Assembly: GCA_038897115.1 (NCBI GenBank)
Contig: JAWAXC010000008.1
Coordinates: 1-42,134 of the forward strand
Direction: 5' to 3'
DNA length: 42,134 nt
DNA from: Sulfolobales archaeon
GTDB taxonomy: Archaea; Thermoproteota; Thermoprotei_A; Sulfolobales; AG1
In this document: one piece after another, positions 1-8,199 of the stretch
Layout: each line of letters begins with the position of its first letter
How positions within the stretch are numbered: the first letter of the stretch is position 1
Notes under the pieces: model-generated
What the model saw: the letters and a program-made list of their open reading frames with translations, nothing else
Told to the model about the DNA's origin: nothing
Databases searched by the model: none
Program-made: the position numbers and the translations under genes

Positions 1-1
1 G

Positions 2-406
2 CTCAGATATGTCGTTGAGAAATATCTAGCTGGAAGAGAGGATCTAGAGATCATAGACCTAGGCTCAGGCTTCGGAGGGGTATGCTTCAAAGCACTAGAG
101 ATACTCCCCAAGGCTAAATGTACAGGGATAGACATAGATCCTCTTAAGGTTATGTGGAGCAGGATCGCATCTAAATTCAAAAAATGCGGTGGAAGAGCTA
201 GATTCATGTGGGGGAACATCTTCAACATAGACCTAGGGGGATATGACTTGATATATATGTTCCTATGGCCACCAGCAGTAGCGAAGATAGAGGATAAGAT
301 CGTGAGGGAGGCTAGGAAGCCAACAGTAGTTATATCCCTAGAACATCCGCTGAAAAAGATCTATAGGGAGAGGTATGGAGACTTCTATATAGGGATCTAC
401 CCATAG
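2..406 (+). CDS. Class I SAM-dependent methyltransferase, C-terminal part (5' end outside window)
   Basis: The frame is open from base 2 and ends at 406, so about 134 residues are present and the N-terminus is cut off by the window edge. The glycine-rich SAM-binding motif I reads IIDLGSGFGG, followed by the acidic end of strand 2 (TGIDIDP) and a strand-4 segment YDLIYMFLWPP. The small size and the MFLWPP stretch recall the FAM173/aKMT type of protein-lysine methyltransferase known from Sulfolobus, but that is inference from general resemblance. Any other small Rossmann methyltransferase is possible. It would act in the cytoplasm. An internal ATG at 152 lies after motif I and is not a plausible start. 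Confidence 0.75.
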   Translation, partial: LRYVVEKYLAGREDLEIIDLGSGFGGVCFKALEILPKAKCTGIDIDPLKVMWSRIASKFKKCGGRARFMWGNIFNIDLGGYDLIYMFLWPPAVAKIEDKIVREARKPTVVISLEHPLKKIYRERYGDFYIGIYP

Positions 407-444
407 CTATGTATATAACATCCGAGGTTTATTATCCACTATCT

Positions 445-1058
445 TCATTTCTTCCTAATCAATATCCTGGGTAGGCTATCTATCTCAACATCGTTCACAA
501 CATATTCTCCCGTTAAGTAATCGATGAACCTACCATCAACCCTTACAACAACCTTACCAATACCCCTGGTCTTAACTAAAACCAAAACCCTATCCCCTCT
601 CCAGAAACCACATACACCATTTGGTGTTCTCATGGGCTTGTATGCTAGTGAATTTATGTTGAGGTCTCTTCTCAGCTTTAGAAGCCTATGGGTTATATAG
701 ATTTTTATTCTGCCATCATCCATATTGCTGATCATCTCCTTATCAAAGGATCTAGATCTCTTCAGAAGATCTGCCAGTTCCTTGAAGTTAACAGGTCTCC
801 TATTATCTGGATCTGTTAGCAGATATCTCCAGGCCTCGGTTCCCTAGTAGATATCTGGCACACCAGGCGACATGATCTTTAGTGCTACTAGTGAGAGGGA
901 CTTCTCCATACCGACTCTTCTGATCTTCGCTTCAAACTTGGAGAAGCTGTTGATAAAGCTTCTATTCGTAAATGCCTCTTCAACGAGATCCGGCATTACG
1001 CGCTCATACTCTATATTCGGGTTGAGCCAGCTTGTATATATGCTTGCCTCCCTCAGGA
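445..1058 (-). pseudogene. treY: Remnant of maltooligosyltrehalose synthase (treY), C-terminal third with in-frame amber stop
   Basis: On the minus strand the frame reads [20 protein letters not shown], then MSPGVPDIY, stop, GTEAWRYLLTDPDNRRPV, then DGRIKIYITHRLLKLRRD and on to the end at 445. These are conserved C-terminal TreY motifs; the family normally has Gln between PDIY and GTE. Here that codon is TAG (844-846), one C-to-T change from CAG. The N-terminal two thirds of TreY are absent; the frame runs directly into treZ sequence near 1050-1060. TreY converts the reducing end of maltodextrins to a trehalosyl group. This copy cannot make a working enzyme. Confidence 0.85.
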
Positions 1059-1692
1059 CCTATGTGGTTATAAACCACATCGAGGATCACAGCTATCCTC
1101 CTCTTATGAGCCTCATCCACAAGCTTTGCAAGCATCTTGGGCCCTCCATAGCTATTCTGCACAGCATAGAGAAACACTCCATTATAGCCCCAATCCATTT
1201 CTCCAGGGAATTGTGTAACCGGCATTAGCTCTATAGCATTAACACCTAGATCTACTAGGTAGCCCAGCTTCTCGATAACGCCTAGGAAATCACCCCTTTC
1301 TGTAAAGATGCCAACATGGATCTCGTAGATCAGAAGATCCCTCAGATCCACCCTCTTCCCCAGCTCCCTTATCTCAAAACATAGATCAACAAGCTGGGAT
1401 GGCCCATGAACACCTAGCGGTTGATACTTCGAAGTAGGATCAGGGATCTCCTCACCATCAACAAGAAAACTATATAGCTCCCCTCCTTAACACCATCAAG
1501 CTCCAATCTAAAATACCCCCTATCATCCCTCTCAGCCTTAAAAACACCCCTACCATGGAGCTTAACGCTGAGCTCCCTAACATATGGAGCCCACACCTCA
1601 AAATAAGCGGAAACACCGTTAATCAAACTCGTACCATAGATCGCTCTACCATATCTGCTACAGACCAACAAGACACCTATAATCCATACCAA
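1056..1692 (-). pseudogene. treZ: Remnant of maltooligosyltrehalose trehalohydrolase (treZ), N-terminal part, frameshifted
   Basis: The minus strand encodes a CBM48-like start (YFEVWAPYVRELSVKLHGRG), then after a one-base frameshift near 1465-1475 continues [56 protein letters not shown] and [14 protein letters not shown]. These are the GH13 TreZ motifs up to the end of conserved region I (DVVYNH). The catalytic Asp and Glu regions that should follow are missing and treY sequence begins instead. TreZ releases trehalose from trehalosyl-maltodextrin. The order on the minus strand (treZ then treY) matches the known treZ-treX-treY type clusters, so a deletion may also have removed treX. Confidence 0.85.
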
Positions 1693-2358
1693 AAAACCAC
1701 CAAATATCCCTTACCCGGATACATTGAATAAATCTAAGCTTATAACAACCCTAAACATCCAATGTGATCCAACACTTCTCAGAAACTCTAAGCTATTATG
1801 CAAAGCCCATAACAAAATTTCACCCACCCAACCAGGGGATCAAAAATATATAGTAAATAATATAAATAACTGCTATGTATTACCAATAAAAATTATAGAG
1901 AAAAATACTGTGAAACCCTACTAATAATACCGATCTATAATTTAAGATCAAAGAAGTATTATTACTATAAAAGCTTATAACAACCCTTTTCATTAACTAT
2001 ATATCGGGAGGGGGCAACAGACAGGCGCCCCCTAACCCACAAACCATATCTCTAAGCCTTGAGGGTAACCTCAGGGCTTAGGGGTATGGGTAGTGGGCTA
2101 GGGACAATATGTCTGTTGCCCCCTCCCACCTTTTTATTTCAATATTAGAATTCTCATGTTTCCTAGACTTTGTTTCTAGCTACTTAATGGTGTGGATGAA
2201 AAGAGTGTGTCTTGATTTAGATGCTTTAATTAATATGAATCATGTTTTATCTTGATCCTCTATGCATATGCTACTGTGATTTCACCTATTATATATCCCT
2301 AGCCATATGTTTTCATATGTATGTATATATCATCTCATCTATGGTATAAGTATTTGGT
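1693..2358. other. Intergenic region with a repeated promoter-like sequence and an RNA candidate
   Basis: No convincing gene is seen; the 66-codon frame at 1724-1924 is AT-rich and resembles nothing. The region holds the palindromic RNA candidate at 2006-2127 and a 17-base direct repeat, AAGCTTATAACAACCCT, at 1736-1752 and 1971-1987. Both copies contain a TATA-box-like CTTATAA. The stretch 2130-2340 is AT-rich and probably carries the pstS promoter. Confidence 0.5.
2003..2138 (+). ncRNA. Candidate structured RNA: 17-bp perfect terminal stem with nested stems
   Basis: GGGAGGGGGCAACAGAC (2006-2022) is exactly complementary to 2111-2127. Inside it, CCCTAACCCAC (2030-2040) pairs with GTGGGCTAGGG (2093-2103) with one mismatch. 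CTAAGCCTTGAGG (2052-2064) pairs with 2069-2081 around a GTAA loop, with one G-U pair on the plus strand. A TATA-like box (CTTATAA, 1974-1980) lies about 26-30 bases before the first stem and a T-run (CTTTTTATTT) follows the last. Promoter, stem and T-run together suggest an independent short transcript. It matches no RNA family I can name; a palindromic mobile element (MITE) is the main alternative. Confidence 0.5.
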
Positions 2359-2364
2359 GTGTGT

Positions 2365-3609
2365 ATGAATAAAGTTCTTTTGATCTCGGTTGTAGTTATA
2401 GCTTTGGTGTTATTGGGTGTGATAGCTTATATATATTTCCAGGGCTCTAAGCCGTCCTACGCTCCAACTACTATACAGCATATAACAAGTACGCCTTTAC
2501 AGACGCAGAGCTCTTCCCAGTCTTCTCAGCTGGTGTTTAGCTATGGTGATATCACTGTTAAGGCGATTCTTCCAAGCAGGCCTATAACTATTACTGGTGG
2601 AGGCTCTACCTTTGTTAATGTACAGATGCAGTCCTGGATCCAGAAGTTCAGATCTGTGTCCAGCGGCCTTGTAACGGTTAATTACCAACCCATTGGTAGC
2701 GGGGCTGGTGAGGCGAAGTGGTTTGATCGAAGCCTTGATTTTGGAGCATCTGATGTCCCTATATCCAATGTAACATATCAGAGACTAGTAGCCTCTGGAT
2801 CTGATTTCATCCAGATACCAGTAATAGCGGGCTCAGTAGCGATCATATATAACCTCCCAGAGTGGGATGAGAACCGCTGTGGAGCCCTCAGGCTAAGTGG
2901 TGAGGTGCTGGCCAACATATATCTTGGCAAGATAATATACTGGGATGATGATAGGATAAAAGAGCTTCAGATAGAGGGGTGCAGAGCCCTACTACCCCAC
3001 GAACCTATAAGGGCGATCCATAGGAGCGATGGAAGCGGTACAACAGCCCTCTTCACCCTCTACCTCTCAGACGTGTCTGAGGAGTGGAGAACCAGGATAG
3101 GCTATGGATACACAGTCGAATGGCCTAGAGACGCTCTGGGATATGGTGAGGGAGGTAGGGGTAGTGACGGTGTGTCTGCAAAGGTCAAGGGCACGGCATA
3201 CTCAATAGGATATGTTGAATACGCCTATGCAATAGTGAATAAGCTTCCAACTGCAGCTCTAAAGAATAGAGATGGCAACTTTGTAAAGCCCACCCCCGAA
3301 ACCGTCTCTGAGGCTCTTAAGAGAGGGGCTAGTAACCTGCCACCTCCGAATGCATATTGGGGAGATATTCCGAAGAGCTTCATCAACAGGGAGGGGCAGA
3401 ATACATATCCAATTGCTGGGCTATCATATATATTTATATATAAGGATATTACCAAAGATCCCGATATGGCGAAAGCGGTCTCAGCGTTTCTGAAGTGGAT
3501 CCTGACCGAGGGTCAGAAGCCGGAGAACCTGGTAGAGGGCTACCTACCCCTCCCACCAGAGCTAGCGAAGATAGCTGTTAAATATGTGGAGCAAGGCTTA
3601 GGAATATAG
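2365..3609 (+). CDS. pstS: Phosphate ABC transporter, phosphate-binding protein PstS
   Basis: This is the extracytoplasmic receptor that hands phosphate to PstCA. One N-terminal membrane segment (MNKVLLISVVVIALVLLGVI) is followed by a Ser/Thr/Gln-rich linker, as in other crenarchaeal binding proteins tethered to the membrane. The PstS fold follows: ITGGGSTFVNVQMQSW, QPIGSGAGEAKW, DFGASDVPIS, ANIYLGKIIYWDD, IHRSDGSGTTALF and a C-terminal IGYVEYAYA. The phosphate-binding serines and the SDGSGTT loop are present. An in-frame GTG lies 6 bases upstream (2359); ATG 2365 gives a better signal sequence. It heads the operon pstS-pstC-pstA-pstB-phoU, with pstC starting 3 bases after its stop. Confidence 0.95.
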   Translation: MNKVLLISVVVIALVLLGVIAYIYFQGSKPSYAPTTIQHITSTPLQTQSSSQSSQLVFSYGDITVKAILPSRPITITGGGSTFVNVQMQSWIQKFRSVSSGLVTVNYQPIGSGAGEAKWFDRSLDFGASDVPISNVTYQRLVASGSDFIQIPVIAGSVAIIYNLPEWDENRCGALRLSGEVLANIYLGKIIYWDDDRIKELQIEGCRALLPHEPIRAIHRSDGSGTTALFTLYLSDVSEEWRTRIGYGYTVEWPRDALGYGEGGRGSDGVSAKVKGTAYSIGYVEYAYAIVNKLPTAALKNRDGNFVKPTPETVSEALKRGASNLPPPNAYWGDIPKSFINREGQNTYPIAGLSYIFIYKDITKDPDMAKAVSAFLKWILTEGQKPENLVEGYLPLPPELAKIAVKYVEQGLGI

Positions 3610-3612
3610 TGG

Positions 3613-4530
3613 GTGACCCCTATACAGGGCTTTTTAAAGAGAAGAGATCTTTTTAGATTAATAGGGATCTCAAATATAGCTATAATAATAACCGTGGTTC
3701 TAATCGTAGCTATACTAAGCGCCGAGGGCCTCAGGATCTTTATTAGAGAGGGTCTAAGCTTTATATCGACAAGTATTTGGAGCGGGGCTAGGGAGAGATA
3801 TGGGATACTATTCGCACTGGGGGGGACCCTTATCACCAGCGTCATAGCGATAGTGATAGCCCTTGTGATAGCTATAGCATCATCGATAACGATCGTTGAG
3901 ATCTTGCCTAGAAGGCTTAAACCCCTTATCAGCTCACTCGTAGATCTCTCTGCCAGTATACCAACAGTAATATATGGCCTCTGGGGACTATTCATATTAG
4001 CACCTTTAATAGCAAATATAGCTGGGAACCCCCTATTAAGCACTATCAAGAGCTACCTGGGATCCCCAGGATCTCTTGGCACCTCCCTTTTCGCGGCATC
4101 AATACTACTCTCAATCATGATCTCGCCCTTCGCAACAGCGATAATTAGGGAGGCGCTATATAATGTTCCGAAATATGTTGATGAAGCCCTATACTCGCTT
4201 GGATTAACAAGATTCGAGGTTGCGATGTTAAAGATAAGATATATTAGAAGGGCTATCCTCGTTGCTGCTATGATAGCATATGGAAGAGCCGTTGGGGAGA
4301 CCATAGCTGTGTCAATGGTTGTTGGTAATGTGGTGAACCCAGAGTTCTGGAAGATCCTAAATCCAGGCTATACCATTGCAAGCCTAATAGCTGATCAGTA
4401 TCAGAATGCAGAGTCATACTACTATATGGTTCCAGCGATATTCGGAGCCGCGTTGGTATTATTCGCGATAGGCCTCTCAGTCAACATAGCTGTTATATGG
4501 ATCTCGAGGGGGGCTAGATATGGAGGCTAG
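3613..4530 (+). CDS. pstC: Phosphate ABC transporter permease PstC
   Basis: This is one of the two membrane subunits of the high-affinity phosphate importer. The product has about 305 residues and six likely membrane segments. The ABC-importer loop reads EALYNVPKYVDEALYSLGLTRFE, followed by AYGRAVGETIAVSMVVGN, the typical PstC cytoplasmic coupling region. It starts with GTG directly after the pstS stop and its last 11 bases overlap the pstA start (ATG 4520), so it is probably translationally coupled. Position 1 of the permease pair and the shorter N-terminal periplasmic part favour PstC over PstA. Confidence 0.93.
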   Translation: MTPIQGFLKRRDLFRLIGISNIAIIITVVLIVAILSAEGLRIFIREGLSFISTSIWSGARERYGILFALGGTLITSVIAIVIALVIAIASSITIVEILPRRLKPLISSLVDLSASIPTVIYGLWGLFILAPLIANIAGNPLLSTIKSYLGSPGSLGTSLFAASILLSIMISPFATAIIREALYNVPKYVDEALYSLGLTRFEVAMLKIRYIRRAILVAAMIAYGRAVGETIAVSMVVGNVVNPEFWKILNPGYTIASLIADQYQNAESYYYMVPAIFGAALVLFAIGLSVNIAVIWISRGARYGG

Positions 4531-5398
4531 GATGCTGAAGTCCTATGCAGGGCTAGCCATTGCGGTGGTGATTACAATAGCTGGTCTAGCACCCCTAGTA
4601 CATCTAATAGCGGTTGTCACAGTCAACGGTGTTAAAGCTATAGCAAAGAACTTCCCAGGCTTCTTCATAGAGGAGAGAGCCCTTCCAGGCTCCGAGGCAA
4701 TCGGAGGTGTTGGACCATATATCGTTGGAACACTCATCCTCACGGCCATTGCATCCCTCATAGGGATACCAATATCTATATTGGCTGCGGTCTACGCAAC
4801 ACAGAGTGTTAGGAGCAGGCTTGGCCCCCTAACATCTATATTTGTCAGGACTATGATCGAGTTTCCAACCATTATAATAGGCCTCTCGGTATATGGTACC
4901 CTAAGGCTCCTGGATCTCGCCCTCCAGGTGATAGGACTCCATAGCCCTATACCTAGGTTCAGCGCCCTCTCAGGCTCCATAGCCCTAGCTATAATCATGA
5001 TCCCATTCATATACTCCCAGGTGGAGGAGAGCCTGAAGGGGGTTCCGATGCACCTTAGAGAAGCGATCTACTCCCTAGGGGGTTCGAGGCTTGTATCATC
5101 ATATATATTGCTGAGATATGTAAGGGCATCTATATTAGCTGGGATAGGCATAGGGGTTGGAAAGGCTATGAGTGAGACGGCTCCCCTCCTATTCACAGCA
5201 TTTGGGAGTGAGTACTACCCCTCTGGAGGATTAGAAGCCCTTTTAAAGCCCATAGGAGCTCTAACACTTGGAATATATACCATGGCTCTATCAGGCTATA
5301 GCAACTGGGTCGAGGCCTCATGGGGAGCCGCGTTTATCCTGTTAGCAATATCTATAGCTCTTTTCACAGCTATAAGGATTATATCTGGAAGGAGGTGA
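4520..5398 (+). CDS. pstA: Phosphate ABC transporter permease PstA
   Basis: This is the second membrane subunit of the phosphate importer, about 292 residues with six likely membrane helices. The coupling loop reads [22 protein letters not shown] and is followed by [18 protein letters not shown], the PstA counterpart of the PstC loop. The ATG overlaps the end of pstC by 11 bases in another frame, and pstB starts 4 bases after the stop, so the four transporter genes form one transcription unit. A GGAGGTGAGG run just before pstB serves as its ribosome binding site. Confidence 0.93.
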   Translation: MEARMLKSYAGLAIAVVITIAGLAPLVHLIAVVTVNGVKAIAKNFPGFFIEERALPGSEAIGGVGPYIVGTLILTAIASLIGIPISILAAVYATQSVRSRLGPLTSIFVRTMIEFPTIIIGLSVYGTLRLLDLALQVIGLHSPIPRFSALSGSIALAIIMIPFIYSQVEESLKGVPMHLREAIYSLGGSRLVSSYILLRYVRASILAGIGIGVGKAMSETAPLLFTAFGSEYYPSGGLEALLKPIGALTLGIYTMALSGYSNWVEASWGAAFILLAISIALFTAIRIISGRR

Positions 5399-5402
5399 GG
5401 CT

Positions 5403-6176
5403 ATGGGTTCCAAGGGTGCATCGATAGAGATCCAGGGGCTGAGGGTCTGGTTAGGCTCTAGAGAGGTTATAAAGGGGATCAGCCTATCGATACCAAGCAA
5501 CACAGTATTCACAGTAATGGGGCCCTCTGGGAGTGGCAAGTCAACCCTTTTAAGGGCTATAAACAGGATTCTAGATCTATATCCAGAGGCTAGGGTCGAG
5601 GGTAGGGTTGTGGTTGATGGTCTCGATATATATAGCGATTCGGTGGATCCCTCATCGGTTAGGAGGATGATCGGGATGGTTTTCCAAGTCCCCAACCCAA
5701 TACCGAATATGTCTATATATGAGAACGTAGCCCTAGGACCTAAGATCAACAGGATGGTTAGGAGCAAGAGGGAGCTTGATGAGCTTGTCAGATGGGCTCT
5801 TGAAAGGGCCTATCTATGGGATGAGGTGAGGGATAGGCTTGATATGCCCGCTGGTAAGCTCTCTGGTGGGCAGCAGCAGAGGCTATGCATAGCAAGGGCC
5901 CTCGCTATGAAGCCGAAGGCTCTTCTAATGGATGAGCCAACATCGAATCTAGATCCCGTGGCCACATCAAAGATCGAGAGCCTAATAACAGAGCTCAGGG
6001 AATACCTAACAGTTGTTCTGGTAACCCATAATCCATTCCAAGCCTCTAGGGTCTCTGACTATGTTGCCTTCATATACGATGGAAGGCTCGTCGAGGTAGG
6101 CCCATCATCCAAGATCTTTACGAGACCTGAGAACGAGCTTACAGAGAAATATGTTACGGGGAGGCTGGTGGCTTGA
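5403..6176 (+). CDS. pstB: Phosphate ABC transporter ATP-binding protein PstB
   Basis: This is the ATPase that powers phosphate import, about 257 residues, the usual PstB length. Walker A is GPSGSGKST (residues 40-48), the Q-loop region is [20 protein letters not shown], the signature is LSGGQQQR, Walker B is ALLMDEPTS and the H-loop is VTHNP. The VFQxPNPxP stretch is characteristic of PstB rather than other ABC ATPases. A good ribosome site, GGAGGTGAGG, lies just upstream of ATG 5403. The stop (TGA 6174-6176) overlaps the TTG start of the PhoU gene. Confidence 0.96.
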   Translation: MGSKGASIEIQGLRVWLGSREVIKGISLSIPSNTVFTVMGPSGSGKSTLLRAINRILDLYPEARVEGRVVVDGLDIYSDSVDPSSVRRMIGMVFQVPNPIPNMSIYENVALGPKINRMVRSKRELDELVRWALERAYLWDEVRDRLDMPAGKLSGGQQQRLCIARALAMKPKALLMDEPTSNLDPVATSKIESLITELREYLTVVLVTHNPFQASRVSDYVAFIYDGRLVEVGPSSKIFTRPENELTEKYVTGRLVA

Positions 6177-6793
6177 GGCCTATAGATCAGCATATATCTA
6201 GGCTCGAATCAAGGCTTAGAGAGCTCTCAGCAATCTCAGAGAAGATCGTTGAGGACGTGGTTACACTAAAGGCATCGCCAGAGGTGATAAGGGGGAGGGT
6301 TGATGAGGTTAAGAGGAGAAGGCTTGAGATACACAGCAGTATTATAGAGATAATAGCTAGGTTCCAACCAACAGCATCAGATCTCAGGGGCTTGATAGCG
6401 TCTCTAGAGATATCCTACGGGCTATATAGATTCGCTAGATATGCTCTAGACATATCTACAATATTATCAACAGTGCTTAGAGGATCTAGCGAGGTATGCG
6501 AGTTAAAAGGGTCATCGGAGGTTGCTGGATATGTTAGGGAGATGGTGGTTGCTGGATATGTTAGGGAGATGGTTAGGAGGAGTATAGAGGCGTTTCTAAA
6601 GAGGGATAAAGATTTGGCGAGGAGTGTTATAGAGATGGATAGATCTGTTGATGAGAAGCTATTCCAAACCCTCTCTAGAGCATCCAGATCTACGGATCTA
6701 TGCTCAACCCTGGATCTGCTGATCCTAATGTACCTGGAGAGGATAGCGGATCACAGTGTGTATATAGCTCAGGAGACTGTTGAGATGTTATAG
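6173..6793 (+). CDS. phoU: PhoU-family phosphate regulator with internal 9-residue duplication
   Basis: Last gene of the pst operon. It starts at TTG overlapping the pstB stop and encodes about 206 residues of mostly helical sequence, the size and position of PhoU, which modulates PstSCAB activity in bacteria. The N-terminal helices ([19 protein letters not shown]) and the C-terminal [19 protein letters not shown] carry the usual PhoU helix with the RIADH metal-site motif. A 27-base tandem duplication at 6521-6574 repeats VAGYVREMV twice, adding exactly nine residues to a helix. The family assignment rests on the RIADHS motif and context; overall sequence is divergent. Confidence 0.8.
   Translation: MRPIDQHISRLESRLRELSAISEKIVEDVVTLKASPEVIRGRVDEVKRRRLEIHSSIIEIIARFQPTASDLRGLIASLEISYGLYRFARYALDISTILSTVLRGSSEVCELKGSSEVAGYVREMVVAGYVREMVRRSIEAFLKRDKDLARSVIEMDRSVDEKLFQTLSRASRSTDLCSTLDLLILMYLERIADHSVYIAQETVEML
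6521..6574 (+). repeat. 27-bp perfect tandem duplication inside phoU
   Basis: Two adjacent copies (6521-6547 and 6548-6574), each beginning GTTGCTGGATATGTTAGG, keep the frame and duplicate VAGYVREMV. The copies are essentially identical, so the event looks recent. A helix lengthened by nine residues (about 2.5 turns) could alter the PhoU bundle. Confidence 0.9.
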
Positions 6794-6845
6794 CGGAGAT
6801 ATGAAATAGTTTGTTCCCAGCTATCCACTACCCTTTTAAAAAACC

Positions 6846-7136
6846 TTATCTCTTTACCTTGATAACAATCTCTATCGTAGATACCCTAGACCTCTTACCC
6901 TCCTTGCTCTGCAGCTCCTCACTCCCTATGTTTATCCTCTCTATGGTGATTCCGTCTTTGAGGAATCTGCTCCTCACAATCTCAACAGCATCTACAGCCC
7001 TGCTAATAGCCCTCCCCCTTGCCTTGACAACAACCTCGTTCACTCCTTGGCTAGCTAGCTGTAGTATTGCTAGTACATAGCTCATAACAGGCTTCTTACC
7101 TACTAGCACTGTGTTTACAGGCTGTGGCTGTGCCAT
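6846..7136 (-). CDS. albA: DNA/RNA-binding chromatin protein Alba
   Basis: This is a small archaeal chromatin protein that binds DNA and RNA as a dimer. From ATG 7136 it has 96 residues, the standard length. Diagnostic segments are [16 protein letters not shown] with the paired lysines (16/17 in the Sulfolobus numbering) targeted by acetylation or methylation, [20 protein letters not shown] and [11 protein letters not shown]. Two in-frame GTG codons upstream (7142, 7145) could extend it slightly, but the GAGGTGG run fits a ribosome site for the ATG. It converges on phoU and is divergent from the ABC exporter at 7273. A second, divergent Alba-like gene is at 25844-26173. Confidence 0.96.
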   Translation of the reverse strand: MAQPQPVNTVLVGKKPVMSYVLAILQLASQGVNEVVVKARGRAISRAVDAVEIVRSRFLKDGITIERINIGSEELQSKEGKRSRVSTIEIVIKVKR

Positions 7137-7175
7137 CTCCACCACCTCAGAATCCTGTCACATGAATGTAAGGCT

Positions 7176-7192
7176 CTGGGCTTTATAAGCTT
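7176..7192 (-). promoter_or_regulatory. Probable alba promoter (TATA box)
   Basis: On the minus strand AAAAGCTTATAAAG, centred near 7185, matches a crenarchaeal BRE/TATA element. It would place transcription start near 7158, about 20 bases before the alba ATG at 7136. Confidence 0.6.
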
Positions 7193-7272
7193 TTAATAAG
7201 ATCCTGCTTCATGTAGATATATACCTTATCAGCGATAGTATTATTTGCAGAGCGTTTAGGAGGATCAAATCC

Positions 7273-8196
7273 ATGGAGGCTATAAGGGCTGAAAACGTTA
7301 CAAAGAGATTCGGATCCTTTGTAGCTGTGGATTCAGTCTCTATAACAGCTAATAAGGAGATCCTAGCTATTATGGGGCCCAATGGGAGTGGAAAGACAAC
7401 CCTTCTATCAATGCTAAGCGGCGCTCTAAGACCCTCATCTGGGAGGATATATGTGAAGGGCATAGATCTATGGGGAACTGGGGATGAGATGGAGAGGGCT
7501 AGGAGATATATAGGATTCTCACCCCAGGCCACGGTATTTGAGAGATCTCTGACTGGGTATGAGAACCTAGTATGGATTGGAATGGCTAGGGGGCTGGGTA
7601 TACGGGATTCGAGGAGGAGGGCTAGAGAGCTTATAGAGGCTCTAGGACTTGCTGAACATGCTAACAAGCCTGTTTCTAAATATAGTGGTGGGATGCTTAA
7701 GAGGCTATCAATAGCCTCAGCCCTGATCCACGATCCAGAGGTTATAATCCTAGATGAGCCCGGCTCAGGCCTTGACCCCACAGCCCTACAGGATCTCTGG
7801 AGCCTCCTCCTAGAGATAGCGGGGGATAGAACCATTATCTACTCAACCCACAACCCATATGAAGCCGAGAGATACTCAACGAGGGTGCTTATAATGCATA
7901 GGGGGAGGATAGTGGTGTCTGGAAGCGCCTCAGAGCTTATAGAGAGATATGCTCCAAAGCCCCTAATAGCTATATACCTCCCAGAAGGGGTAGAGCCACT
8001 AGATCTAGAGGGCTTCCAGGGCATTGATAATGGTGAGAGGGTTGCTCTATATGAGGCCAGGGATCCTGGGAGGGATTTGGGGGCTATAGTGGCGGCATAT
8101 ATAGCCAAGGGCTACACGCCGGAGAGGGTTGAGGTTAGAAGGCCGGGTCTTGGAGAGGTCTTTCTAAGGGTTACTGGCGAGGCTATGGAGGTGTAG
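7273..8196 (+). CDS. ABC-2 type exporter, ATP-binding protein
   Basis: This is the nucleotide-binding subunit of an ABC-2 (DrrA/NatA-like) exporter, about 307 residues. Walker A is GPNGSGKTT (residues 35-43), the Q-loop is GFSPQATVFERSLTGYENL, the signature is YSGGMLKRLSIA, Walker B is VIILDEPGSG and the H-loop is YSTHNPYEAE. After the ATPase core comes an ~80-residue C-terminal domain ending LGEVFLRVTGEAMEV, common in multidrug or sodium exporters. GGAGG precedes ATG 7273. The permease begins 3 bases after its stop, so the two form an operon. The substrate cannot be read from sequence. Confidence 0.93.
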   Translation: MEAIRAENVTKRFGSFVAVDSVSITANKEILAIMGPNGSGKTTLLSMLSGALRPSSGRIYVKGIDLWGTGDEMERARRYIGFSPQATVFERSLTGYENLVWIGMARGLGIRDSRRRARELIEALGLAEHANKPVSKYSGGMLKRLSIASALIHDPEVIILDEPGSGLDPTALQDLWSLLLEIAGDRTIIYSTHNPYEAERYSTRVLIMHRGRIVVSGSASELIERYAPKPLIAIYLPEGVEPLDLEGFQGIDNGERVALYEARDPGRDLGAIVAAYIAKGYTPERVEVRRPGLGEVFLRVTGEAMEV

Positions 8197-8199
8197 CTA

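Noticed and set aside
844-846. TAG in treY read as pyrrolysine
   Set aside because: The locus is also deleted and frameshifted, the family has Gln there, and no pyl genes are seen; a nonsense mutation is simpler.
1724-1924. 66-codon plus-strand frame
   Set aside because: AT-rich, low-complexity composition, no ribosome site and no recognisable motif.
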